Shown here: positions 44,828 through 53,024 of the stretch, one piece after another
Numbering within the stretch: the first letter of the stretch is position 1
Layout of the letters: every line of letters begins with the position of its first letter
Assembly (NCBI RefSeq): GCF_012933445.1
Contig: NZ_JABBNC010000018.1
Span: forward strand, 104,825-168,824
Source of the DNA: Actinoplanes sp. TBRC 11911
Lineage (GTDB): Bacteria > Actinomycetota > Actinomycetes > Mycobacteriales > Micromonosporaceae
Direction of reading: 5' to 3'
Length of the DNA: 64,000 nt
The notes under the pieces: generated by a model
What the model was told of the DNA's origin: nothing
Database searches by the model: none
Seen by the model: the letters and a program-made list of their open reading frames with translations, nothing else
Program-made: the position numbers and the translations under genes

Positions 44828-45617
44828 GAATCCTCCCGTCTCGGGGACAACAGGCGTCCAGCCTGCCAATACGGCGTTACGCGGGGGTTGCGCCACCGTG
44901 TCCCGGCCGTCAAGCCTAGGGCCACCCGCGACCCCACGCGACGGACAACCTGCCCCCATGCCGACCGATCCGGACGCCCCGCCGTTCACCCGTTCAGCCG
45001 AAATTTCACGCGACGCAACGAAAAATCCGATTCATCCGCCGGGGGGCCATACTCGGGTGCTGGGTGCTGGGTGCTGGGTGCTGGGTGCTGGGTGCTGGGT
45101 GCTGGGTGCTGGGTGCTGGGTGCTGGGTGCATGGCCGGGCTGGGCTGGGTACAGGGCCGGGCCGGTTGGGATGCGGGCCGAGCCGGGTGGGATGCCGGGC
45201 CGGGTCGAGCCGGGGGGATGCCGGGCCGGGTCGAGCCGGGTGGGATGCCGGGTCGAGCCGGGTCGAGCCGGGTCGAGCCGGGCCGCGCCGGGCCGCGCCG
45301 GGCCGCGCCGGGTGCGGGCGGGGCCGGTGGGATGCCGGGCCGGGCGGGATGCCGGGCCGGGCCGGTTGGGATGTGGGGCCGGGCCGGGCCGGGTTCGGGG
45401 CCGGGTGCAGGGCTGGGTCGGGTGGGATGCCGGGCCGGGCCGGGCGGGATGTTGGGACGTAGGGCCGGGCGGGATGCGAGGCGGGGCCCAGTGCAGGGCC
45501 GGGCCGGGCCGGGTGCGGTCCTGGTCGACGCTTGGGCGGTGAGCCTGGCCGCGATGGTGTCCGCGGCCTGGCCGGCATGCCCAGCGGGGCCGGTGCGCGT
45601 CCATTAAGGTCGAGGAC
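44828..45617. repeat. Heptanucleotide microsatellite and G/C-rich degenerate array
   Basis: 790-bp stretch without a convincing gene. At 45055-45130 the 7-mer GGGTGCT is repeated about 10.9 times without a mismatch. From about 45131 to 45540 the plus strand is a degenerate array of GGGCCGGG, GGGATGCCGGGCC and GTCGAGCCGG. ORFs across it on both strands are compositional. The last about 75 bp before 45618 probably carry the promoter of the Cys-rich protein gene. Upstream of 44827 only the ribosome-binding site of the ACT gene is evident. Confidence 0.9.
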
Positions 45618-45737
45618 GTGATCTGTCGGGCCTGCCAGGAGCGCCGCCACGAAGACTGTCGTGGCCGCTCGTGGTGCGACTGCCAGCACAAAAAGGTCGA
45701 ACCGACCCCGCCGGTGACCGGGCCGGCCGGACCGTGA
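45618..45737 (+). CDS. 39-residue Cys-rich protein coupled to the pyrimidine reductase
   Basis: Small ORF from GTG 45618 with GAGGA just upstream. The product ICRACQERRHEDCRGRSWCD... has five Cys and two His in about 25 residues (CxxC at the start, then C, CDC and H), a likely zinc-binding knuckle, then a Pro-rich tail. Its TGA overlaps the start of the next gene (GTGA), so the two are co-translated. A small CRACQERRH-like protein beside a RibD-C-type reductase seems to be a conserved actinobacterial arrangement, from memory; it might be a chaperone or metal-binding partner. Confidence 0.72.
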   Translation: MICRACQERRHEDCRGRSWCDCQHKKVEPTPPVTGPAGP

Positions 45738-46450
45738 CCGCGTTCCCGGCGTGGCCCTCGACGCCCGAGGGTCTGGTCGATCTGTATCCGCGCAACCAGG
45801 ATCCGACGCTGCGGGTGAACTTCATCGCGAGCCTGGACGGCGCGGTCACCGTCGACGGACTCTCCGGCGGCCTGCACGGTCCGGGCGACAAGGAGATCTT
45901 CGACTCGCTGCGCATGGTGTGCGACGCGCTGATCGTCGGCCGCAGCACGGTGGTGGCCGAGAACTACGACGCCCTGCGCCTGGCCGGCCCCGCCCGTGCG
46001 TGGCGGCGCGAGCACGGGCTGTCCGAGTTCCCGCTGATGGTCATCGTCTCCGACACCCTCGACGTCGACCCCAGCCAGCTCGTCTTCGCCGACGCGCCCA
46101 TCCCACCCTTGGTGATCACCCACGCCAAGGCCCCGGCCGCCCGGCTGGCCGGCATCGCCGAGGTGATCGTCACCGGCGACGACAAGATCGATCTCACCGT
46201 GATGATGACCGAGCTGCACGCCCGAGGCGCCACCCAGCTGCTCTCCGAGGGTGGCCCGCGCCTGCTGGGCCATCTCGCCTCGGCGAACCTGGTCGACGAG
46301 CTCTGCCTGACCATCTCACCCTTGCTGGTCGGCGGCGGCCCCGGCCGCATCGCAACCGGCGCGCCGGGCATTCCCCACCGCATGTCCCTGCGCCACGTCC
46401 TCTCCCAACAGGACATGCTCTTCTTGCGCTACGCCCGCCCAGTCAGCTGA
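45734..46450 (+). CDS. Pyrimidine reductase/dihydrofolate-reductase-fold protein (RibD C-terminal type)
   Basis: 238 residues from GTG 45734. RibD-C fold: RVNFIASLDGAVTVDG, DALIVGRSTVVAENY, LLSEGGPRLLGHLASANLVDEL, and LTISPLLVGGGPG. These are the NADPH and substrate-binding elements of 5-amino-6-(5-phosphoribosylamino)uracil reductase-like enzymes. It lacks the deaminase half of RibD, and no riboflavin operon is nearby, so the substrate may differ. It is co-translated with the preceding Cys-rich peptide. Confidence 0.88.
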   Translation: MTAFPAWPSTPEGLVDLYPRNQDPTLRVNFIASLDGAVTVDGLSGGLHGPGDKEIFDSLRMVCDALIVGRSTVVAENYDALRLAGPARAWRREHGLSEFPLMVIVSDTLDVDPSQLVFADAPIPPLVITHAKAPAARLAGIAEVIVTGDDKIDLTVMMTELHARGATQLLSEGGPRLLGHLASANLVDELCLTISPLLVGGGPGRIATGAPGIPHRMSLRHVLSQQDMLFLRYARPVS

Positions 46451-47166
46451 CCAGGTAGCCCCGAGCTGAGCTCCCGCGGCGCCGGAGATCCCCGACTCCG
46501 CCGCTGGCCGCCCGGCCGAGTTGGGCAGCCACGGCGTAGGTCGCGGCCGATCAGGATGGCAGCCGCCCCTTACGGTGTCCGATTCGCCTGCTTGGACACA
46601 CTTCGACCGCCCCGGGGCAAGTCGGCGCCCACGCCGCGCTCACCGCGTTCTCACCATGCGGACGTGGACGCCTGCATGGTGTAACTGTTCAGCTGGTTCC
46701 GTCGGCCGGGAGTCCCCGTGCGAGGCGGCGCCGCCAGGTCCGGGCAGGTCCCAGCTCCCCACAGTGGCCGCCCCACCCGGGCGTGGGGAGTCGCGACGCC
46801 GAGGAGGTTGCGGTTGCCCACACCGCAGCCACCCCCACCCCCCGTGTGGGCAGCCGCGACACCGAGAAGGTTGCGGTTGCCCACACCGCAGCCACCCCCA
46901 CCCCCCGTGTGGGCAGCCGCGACACCGAGAAGGTTGCGGTTGCCCACACCGCAGCCACCCCCACCCCCGTGTGGGCAGCCGCCACGAACGGAAGGTCCCG
47001 GCTCCCCACAGCGACGGCCCGCGCAGGTCCGCCGCGCAAGGTCAACTCATCGGAGCGTGAGCGGCGCGAGAAACAGCTGAACAGTTCCGCATGGTGGACG
47101 ATCGTCCGAACAGGACGGTCACTTTGCCCGTGTTCAGCAGCTTTTGAGACGGCGGTTCGGCGACCG

Positions 47167-47227
47167 ATTTGGAGACCTTGGAGAGTTACGCCCACATACG
47201 AGCCACAACTCTCCAAGGTCTCCAAAT
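47167..47227. repeat. Perfect 21-bp inverted repeat, 19-nt loop
   Basis: Left arm 47167-47187 (begins ATTTGGAGACCTTGG) and right arm 47207-47227 (ends CCAAGGTCTCCAAAT) are exact reverse complements, and the arms are AT-rich for this genome. Not followed by a T-run, so a classical terminator is unlikely; it could be a remnant insertion end, a cruciform, or a structured RNA. Confidence 0.85.
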
Positions 47228-47537
47228 TAAGCTGAATTCCTGAGCAAGGCGGCGTCGCATGCGGTCAAAGTGAGAGGCACCGAGTCGCCGATTGCGGGAG
47301 GTGCAGGCCGGGCGCACTACCGCGACTGGCGGCACAGAGCGTGACCAAACGCCCCGCCCGCATGGCTGCCAAGCGTGCCCGTCCGCACGGCGCGACCGGA
47401 CCGCAGGCGGCGACAGCACACCCGCCACCCGATCCGCACGGCGCGACCGAGCGCAACACACCACCCCGCTCCGCCACTGGCCGATCGGCCGGAAACGGGT
47501 CGGTCGCGGGCGCGCCTCCACAGGGTGACCAAGATCT

Positions 47538-47578
47538 TGTGCATAACTCTGTGGATGACCCCAAGAAGTTGTGGACAA
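47538..47578. promoter_or_regulatory. Three DnaA-box-like motifs before the HerA operon
   Basis: TGTGCATAA (47538-47546), TGTGGATGA (47550-47558) and TGTGGACAA (47570-47578) are in the same orientation; the last is the exact reverse complement of the actinobacterial box TTGTCCACA. They end about 50 bp before the HerA-like start at 47629. DnaA binding is inferred from sequence only. Confidence 0.5.
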
Positions 47579-47628
47579 CTCATGCCAACCCACGGCTGGT
47601 GCGGGTTCTGTCGTACCCCTGAGGCAAC

Positions 47629-49365
47629 ATGATCGGCGTGTCTGACGAAACTTCCCCCGTCGGCCGAGTGCTCGGCACCGCGGATGCCACGCCGTTGCAG
47701 TTCTGGACGGCCGTGACTCCGGGGGAGTACCTGCAGCTCGACGACGTCGTGGTGACCAAGCGTGACCTGCCGGACAGGGAACCGGTGACGATCGCCGGGG
47801 TGGTCACCCAGGTCCGCGCGCGCCACGAGGGCGCCCAGTTCGATTCGGACGTCTTCGCGATCGCCGAGGGCACGCTGCCCGCGCTGGTCCAGGAAGCGGC
47901 CGAGATCACCACCACCCGGGTCGATCCGGAGCTGTACGTGCCGCCGTCCCCGGGCGCGGTGGTGCACCGGGCCACCGGCGAGGCGCGCGACGCGGCGCTG
48001 CACTTCGACCGGATGGAGCGGCGCATCCCGATGGGCACCGGGCGCGACGGCGTGCCGGTCTTCCTCAACGCGGACTTCCTGGACGGCACCCGCGGCGCGC
48101 ACGTGTCCATCTCCGGCATCTCCGGGGTCGCCACCAAGACCAGCTTCGCGACGTTCCTGCTCTATTCGGTGTTCCGGTCGGGGCAGCTCGGCGCCGACGG
48201 CACCAACGCGCGGGCGCTGATCTTCAACGTCAAGGGCGAGGACCTGCTGTTCCTCGACCACCCGAATACGAAGCTCGACGAGCCCACCGTCGCGGCGTAC
48301 AAGGGGCTGGAACTCCCGGCGAGCCCGTTCGCCGACGTCCGGGTGTACGCGCCGCCCCGGGCCGGCGACTCGACCGGCACGCCCGACGTGAGCAGCCGGC
48401 TGACCGGCATCGACGCGTTCTACTGGACGCTCGAGGAGTTCTGCGCGACCCGGCTCCTGCCGTACGTGTTCGCCGACGCCGACGACGAGCGCCAGCAGTA
48501 CACGATGGTCGTCCACTCGGTGACCGCGCACCTGCACCGGCACGCCGTGCCCGCCGAGGGTGGCGTCAGCATCGACGGCCGCCGGATCTCCTCGTACGGG
48601 GATCTGGTCGACCACATCGTGGAGCAGCTCACCGACGACGAGACCAGGTCCACCTGGGCCGGCAGCGCGGTGAACATGGGCACCGTCAACGCGTTCGCCC
48701 GGCGGCTGATCGGCAGCAAGCGCGACCTCTCCCGGCTGATCCGCGGCGACCTCGCCCAGCGCCGCCCGCACCAGATCAAGACCGCAGAGTCCGCCCAGGT
48801 CACCGTCGTCGACCTGCACAACCTGCCGGACCGCGCGCAGCGTTTCGTGGTGGGCGTGACGCTGAAGACCGAGTTCGAGGAGAAGGAGAAGGCCGGCACC
48901 GGCCGCCCGCTGCTGTTCGTGGTTCTCGACGAGCTCAACAAGTACGCGCCGCGCGAGGGCACCTCCCCGATCAAAGAGGTGCTGCTCGACATCGCCGAGC
49001 GCGGCCGGTCGCTCGGCGTGATCCTGATCGGAGCGCAGCAGACCGCCAGCGAGGTGGAACGCCGCATCGTGACCAACTCGGCGATCCGCGTGGTGGGCCG
49101 GCTCGACCCGGCCGAGGCGGCCCGCCCGGAGTACGGTTTCCTGCCGCCCGCCATGCGCCAGCGCGCGCTGCTGGCCCGGCCCGGCACCATGTTCGTGAAC
49201 CAGCCGGACATCCCGGTCCCGCTCACCGTCGAGTTCCCGTTCCCGGCGTGGGCGACCCGGAAATCCGAGTCCGGGCCGCCCCCGTCCGACACGCTGCGCT
49301 CGATCGTCCAAGGGGCCGATCCGTTCGCGGTGGTGGGTTCGTCCGACGACGACATCCCGTTCTAA
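47629..49365 (+). CDS. HerA-like DNA translocase ATPase
   Basis: 578 residues. N-terminal HAS-barrel-like domain (about 10-120: EYLQLDDVVVTKRDLPDREPVT), then an FtsK/HerA ATPase with a P-loop variant SGISGVATKTSF (about 163-174), Walker B LLFVVLDELNKYAP (about 425) and the later sensor VILIGAQQTASEVERRIVTNSAIR. It resembles HerA hexamers that pump DNA for NurA nuclease. ATG 47629 follows GAGG; GTG 47638 is an alternative. It heads an operon with sbcD, sbcC and a NurA-like gene (gaps 10, 10 and a 4-bp overlap). Confidence 0.88.
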   Translation: MIGVSDETSPVGRVLGTADATPLQFWTAVTPGEYLQLDDVVVTKRDLPDREPVTIAGVVTQVRARHEGAQFDSDVFAIAEGTLPALVQEAAEITTTRVDPELYVPPSPGAVVHRATGEARDAALHFDRMERRIPMGTGRDGVPVFLNADFLDGTRGAHVSISGISGVATKTSFATFLLYSVFRSGQLGADGTNARALIFNVKGEDLLFLDHPNTKLDEPTVAAYKGLELPASPFADVRVYAPPRAGDSTGTPDVSSRLTGIDAFYWTLEEFCATRLLPYVFADADDERQQYTMVVHSVTAHLHRHAVPAEGGVSIDGRRISSYGDLVDHIVEQLTDDETRSTWAGSAVNMGTVNAFARRLIGSKRDLSRLIRGDLAQRRPHQIKTAESAQVTVVDLHNLPDRAQRFVVGVTLKTEFEEKEKAGTGRPLLFVVLDELNKYAPREGTSPIKEVLLDIAERGRSLGVILIGAQQTASEVERRIVTNSAIRVVGRLDPAEAARPEYGFLPPAMRQRALLARPGTMFVNQPDIPVPLTVEFPFPAWATRKSESGPPPSDTLRSIVQGADPFAVVGSSDDDIPF

Positions 49366-49375
49366 GGTCTGAGCG

Positions 49376-50524
49376 ATGCGGATTCTGCACACGTCCGACT
49401 GGCACGTCGGGAAGGTCCTCAAGGGCCGCAGCCGGCATGAGGAGCACATCCGCGTGCTGGCCCAGGTCGTCGACATCGCCAAGGCCGAGAAGCCGGACGT
49501 GGTGATCGTCGCCGGTGACCTCTACGACACGGCGGCGCCTACCGCGGACGCGACCCGGGTGGTCACCCGCGCGCTGTCCGCCCTGCAGCGCACCGGGGCC
49601 CAGGTGGTCGCGATCGGCGGCAACCACGACAACGGCGCGGCGCTGGACGCGTTGCGGCCGTGGGCCGACGCCGCCGGGGTGGTCCTGCGCGGCTCGGTGG
49701 GCGGCGATCCCGGCGACCTGCTGGTCTCCGGCGAGACCGCCGGCGGCGAACGCTGGCAGCTGGTCACCCTGCCGTTCCTCTCCCAGCGGTACGCGATCCG
49801 CGCCGCCGAGATGTACGAGCTGACCGCGGCCGAGACCCAGCAGACGTACGCCGACCACATCGCCCGGTTGATCGCCCGGCTCAGTGAGCGGTTCGCCGAT
49901 CCGGGGGTGGTCAACCTGCTGACCGCGCACCTCACGATCGTCGGGGCGAGCGCGGGCGGCGGCGAGCGCGAGGCGCACACCGTGATGGGGTACGCGGTTA
50001 CGGCCACCGTCTTCCCGCCGAACGCGCACTACGTGGCCCTCGGTCACCTGCACCGCGCCCAGCAGGTGATCGCGCCCTGCCCGGCGCGTTATTGCGGCAG
50101 CCCGCTGGCGATCGACTTCGGCGAGGAGGAGAACGTCAGCTCGGTCGCGATCGTCGACGTCAGCGTGGACAAGGCGGCCCGGGTCCGCGACGTCCCGATC
50201 ACCGGGGCGCTCGCCCTGCGCACCGTGCGCGGCACGCTCGACCAGCTGGCCACGGTCAACCTGCCGGACGCGTGGCTGCGCGTCTTCGTGCGCGAGACAC
50301 CCCGGGTCGGCCTGCGCGAGGACGTGCAGGAGCTGCTGCCCAACGCGCTCGAGGTGCGCATCGACCCGGACATGATCCCGGACAAGTCGGCGCGCATCGC
50401 CCAGCGGCAGGGCCGGTCGCCGCGCGAGCTCTTCGGCGACTATCTGGACAGCCGCGGCACCGCCGAGGACGGCGTCCGCGAGCTTTTCGACGAGCTGTAC
50501 GACGAGGTGAGCAGCACAAAATGA
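49376..50524 (+). CDS. sbcD: Exonuclease SbcD/Mre11-family nuclease
   Basis: Mn-dependent nuclease subunit of the SbcCD (Mre11-Rad50) complex, which opens hairpins and trims blocked double-strand ends. 382 residues. Metallophosphoesterase motifs in order: LHTSDWHVGK, VIVAGDLYDTAAP, IGGNHDNG, LLTAHLTIVG and VALGHLHRAQ. The gene is 10 bp after the HerA-like gene and 10 bp before sbcC, with the stop-start spacing of a co-transcribed set. Confidence 0.97.
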   Translation: MRILHTSDWHVGKVLKGRSRHEEHIRVLAQVVDIAKAEKPDVVIVAGDLYDTAAPTADATRVVTRALSALQRTGAQVVAIGGNHDNGAALDALRPWADAAGVVLRGSVGGDPGDLLVSGETAGGERWQLVTLPFLSQRYAIRAAEMYELTAAETQQTYADHIARLIARLSERFADPGVVNLLTAHLTIVGASAGGGEREAHTVMGYAVTATVFPPNAHYVALGHLHRAQQVIAPCPARYCGSPLAIDFGEEENVSSVAIVDVSVDKAARVRDVPITGALALRTVRGTLDQLATVNLPDAWLRVFVRETPRVGLREDVQELLPNALEVRIDPDMIPDKSARIAQRQGRSPRELFGDYLDSRGTAEDGVRELFDELYDEVSSTK

Positions 50525-50534
50525 GGAGCACCCG

Positions 50535-53024
50535 GTGAGGCCACTACGGCTGGACATGAGCGGGTTCACGGTGTTCCGCGAGGAGACCACCGTGGACTTC
50601 AGCGACGCCGACTACTTCGCGCTGGTCGGGCCCACCGGCTCGGGCAAGTCGACGGTGCTCGACGGGATCACCTTCGCGCTCTACGGGACGGTCCCGCGCT
50701 GGGGCGGCGCCCGCGGTATCGCGAACGCGCTCGCCCCGTCCGCGGCCGAGGCCCGGGTGCGGCTGGTCTTCGAGTCGGCCGGCGACCGGTACGTCGCCAC
50801 CCGGGTGGTCCGGCGCGACGGCCGCGGCAACGTCAAGACCGCCGGGGCCGGGCTGCAGCTCATGCCGGCCGGCTTCGACGTGACAAAGCTGGACACCGGC
50901 ATGGACCTCGAGGACCTCGGTGAGGTGCTGGCCGGCACCCCGGCCGAGATGGACGAGGCGGTGCTGCACGCGGTCGGCCTGCCGTACGAGCAGTTCACCA
51001 GCTGCGTGGTGCTGCCGCAGGGCCAGTTCGCCGACTTCCTGCACGCCAAGCCGGCCACCCGCCAGCAGATCCTGGTCAACCTGCTGGGCCTGCACGTCTA
51101 CGAGGAGGTGCAGACCCGGGCCACCACGCGCGCGAGCACCGCGGAGGCCAAGCTCGGCGTGGTCGACCAGCAGCTCGAGGGCCTGGCCGACGCCACCGAC
51201 GAGGCGGTCGAGACGGCGGAGAGGCATCTCGCGAGGATGCGCGAGCTGGTCGCCGAGGTGGAACGGGCGGTGCCCGGGTTGCGCGCCGCCCGCGAGGCCG
51301 AGGCGAGCGCCGCCGCGGCCCGCGACGCGCTGGACGCCGAGTTGAAAGCGCTGGCGGACGTGCGTACGCCGGACGGGATCGAGGCGACCGCCGGCGCGAC
51401 GGCGGCGGCCAGGGCGAGCGCCGACGAGGCCGCGGACGAGGTCCGCACGGCCGAGGAAACTGAGGAGAAGGTGCGCGGCGAGCTGGCCGCGGCCGGCGAC
51501 GCCGGATCGCTGACGCTGATGCTCGACCGGCACGCCGAGCTGGACAGGCTCACCGGGCAGGAGGAGTGGTTCGCCGGTGAGGTGTCGGTGGCCGACGTCG
51601 AGGCGAAGGACGCGATCGCCGCCGCCGAGCTCGCGCACAACGCCCACCTGGGCGCCACCGAGCTGCTCGAACAGGCACGGCTGCACTACACCGACGCGCA
51701 GCGCCAGGATCGCGCCGCGGCGTTGCGGGCGCATCTGGTGGCGGGCGAGGCGTGCCCGGTCTGCGAGCAGCTCGTCGGCACGGTCCCGGAGATGCCGGCG
51801 GGTTCCGCGGTGCGCGCCGCCGAGGACGCCGGCAAGAAGGCCCGCGCCGCCGCCGAGGCCGCCGAAACCGCGTGGAAGCAGCGCGACGCGGTGGCCCGCA
51901 AGCTCGAGGGCAACCTGGAACGTAAGCGCGCCCAGCACGAACACCACCTGACCCGGCTCGCCGAGGTGCGCGCGGTGCTCGCCGACGCGCCCGGCGTCGA
52001 CGCGATCAAACAGCAGCTCGCCGAGCTGACCTCGCTGCAGCGCCGGCTCGACCAGGCCGCGACGCACGTGCGTACGGCCCGGGAAGCGCAACGCAAGGCC
52101 CAGCGCGCGGTGGCCGTGGCCGAGGAACAGCAGCGCACCGCGTGGCGCGCGTTCGACCAGGTCCGCGACGCGGTGGCCCGGTTCGCGCCGCCACCGGCCG
52201 ACCGCGACGACCTGGCCGGGGCGTGGACGACGCTGGTCGGCTGGGCGCGCGGCGAGCACCGCGCCCGGTCCACCCGCCGCGACGAGGCCGAGGCGGCGGT
52301 CGTGGCGGCCCACGAGGGCACCGCACGGGCGTACGGGGAAATGGGGTCGATCTTTCTCGAGGCCGGGGTCGAGCTGCCGGCCGCGAAGAACGACACCGAC
52401 CTGGTGCGGGCCGCGGCGGTGGCGGCCGAACGCGCCGAGGCGACCTGGACCCGCGTGCAGGACCGGCGCGAGCGGGTGCGCGAGCTCAGCGAGCAGCGGA
52501 TGACCCTGCAGCGCGAGGGACGCGTGGCGAAGGCGCTGGCCGGGCACCTGCGGGCCAACAACTTCGAGCGGTGGCTGCTGGAGGAGGCGCTGGACCTGCT
52601 GGTCGCGGGCGCGTCGCGGATCCTGCGCGAGCTGACCGGCGGCCAGTACGACCTGGTGCACGACAAGGGCGAGTTCTATGTGATCGACCACCACGACGCC
52701 GGGTTGCGCCGCGCGGTCCGCACGCTGTCCGGCGGCGAGACGTTCCAGGCGTCGCTGGCCCTGGCCCTGGCGCTGTCCGAGCAGCTCGCGGGCATGTCGA
52801 CGACCGCGGCCAGCCTGGAGTCGATTGTGCTGGACGAGGGTTTCGGGACGCTCGACGCGGCGACCCTGGACGTGGTGGCCGCGACGCTGGAGAACCTGGC
52901 GGCCCGCGGCGATCGCATGGTCGGGGTGGTCACGCACGTGAACGCGCTGGCCGAGCGCGTTCCGGTGCGGTTCGAGGTGCACAAGGACGCGCGTACGGCG
53001 TACGTGGAAAGGGTTGGTCTGTGA
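50535..53024 (+). CDS. sbcC: SbcC/Rad50-family ATPase
   Basis: SMC-like ATPase partner of SbcD. 829 residues, shorter than E. coli SbcC (1048) and near the size of archaeal Rad50. ABC halves at both ends: Walker A GPTGSGKSTVLDG (about 36-48), signature LSGGETFQASLALALA (about 733-748), Walker B ESIVLDEGFGTLD (about 762-774). The zinc hook CPVC near residue 406 lies between long Ala/Arg/Glu-rich coiled coils. GTG start at 50535. Its stop overlaps the NurA-like gene by 4 bp (GTGA). Confidence 0.96.
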   Translation: MRPLRLDMSGFTVFREETTVDFSDADYFALVGPTGSGKSTVLDGITFALYGTVPRWGGARGIANALAPSAAEARVRLVFESAGDRYVATRVVRRDGRGNVKTAGAGLQLMPAGFDVTKLDTGMDLEDLGEVLAGTPAEMDEAVLHAVGLPYEQFTSCVVLPQGQFADFLHAKPATRQQILVNLLGLHVYEEVQTRATTRASTAEAKLGVVDQQLEGLADATDEAVETAERHLARMRELVAEVERAVPGLRAAREAEASAAAARDALDAELKALADVRTPDGIEATAGATAAARASADEAADEVRTAEETEEKVRGELAAAGDAGSLTLMLDRHAELDRLTGQEEWFAGEVSVADVEAKDAIAAAELAHNAHLGATELLEQARLHYTDAQRQDRAAALRAHLVAGEACPVCEQLVGTVPEMPAGSAVRAAEDAGKKARAAAEAAETAWKQRDAVARKLEGNLERKRAQHEHHLTRLAEVRAVLADAPGVDAIKQQLAELTSLQRRLDQAATHVRTAREAQRKAQRAVAVAEEQQRTAWRAFDQVRDAVARFAPPPADRDDLAGAWTTLVGWARGEHRARSTRRDEAEAAVVAAHEGTARAYGEMGSIFLEAGVELPAAKNDTDLVRAAAVAAERAEATWTRVQDRRERVRELSEQRMTLQREGRVAKALAGHLRANNFERWLLEEALDLLVAGASRILRELTGGQYDLVHDKGEFYVIDHHDAGLRRAVRTLSGGETFQASLALALALSEQLAGMSTTAASLESIVLDEGFGTLDAATLDVVAATLENLAARGDRMVGVVTHVNALAERVPVRFEVHKDARTAYVERVGL

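Larger units (their letters stand above)
46451..47628. repeat. Intergenic repeat region with a 63-bp array
   Basis: 1.18 kb without a convincing gene. A 63-bp unit containing GTGTGGGCAGCCGCGACACC and TTGCCCACACCGC repeats three times (TTGCCCACAC-containing copies at 46811, 46874 and 46937, exact 63-bp steps), and diverged halves flank it (46750-46800 and 46970-47000). Since 63 is 21 codons, open frames across it are artefacts. CCCACAC/GTGTGGG stems recall the 61-bp array at 14.1-14.6 kb. The 13-bp inverted repeats AACTGTTCAGCTG (46683) and CAGCTGAACAGTT (47074) bracket the block. Confidence 0.85.

Noticed and set aside
46783..47235. Proteins with 21-residue repeats
   Set aside because: A 63-bp repeat keeps several frames open at once on both strands; no start signal and no domain.
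47538..47578. Chromosomal origin of replication
   Set aside because: Three DnaA-like motifs only, and no dnaA, dnaN or AT-rich unwinding region nearby.
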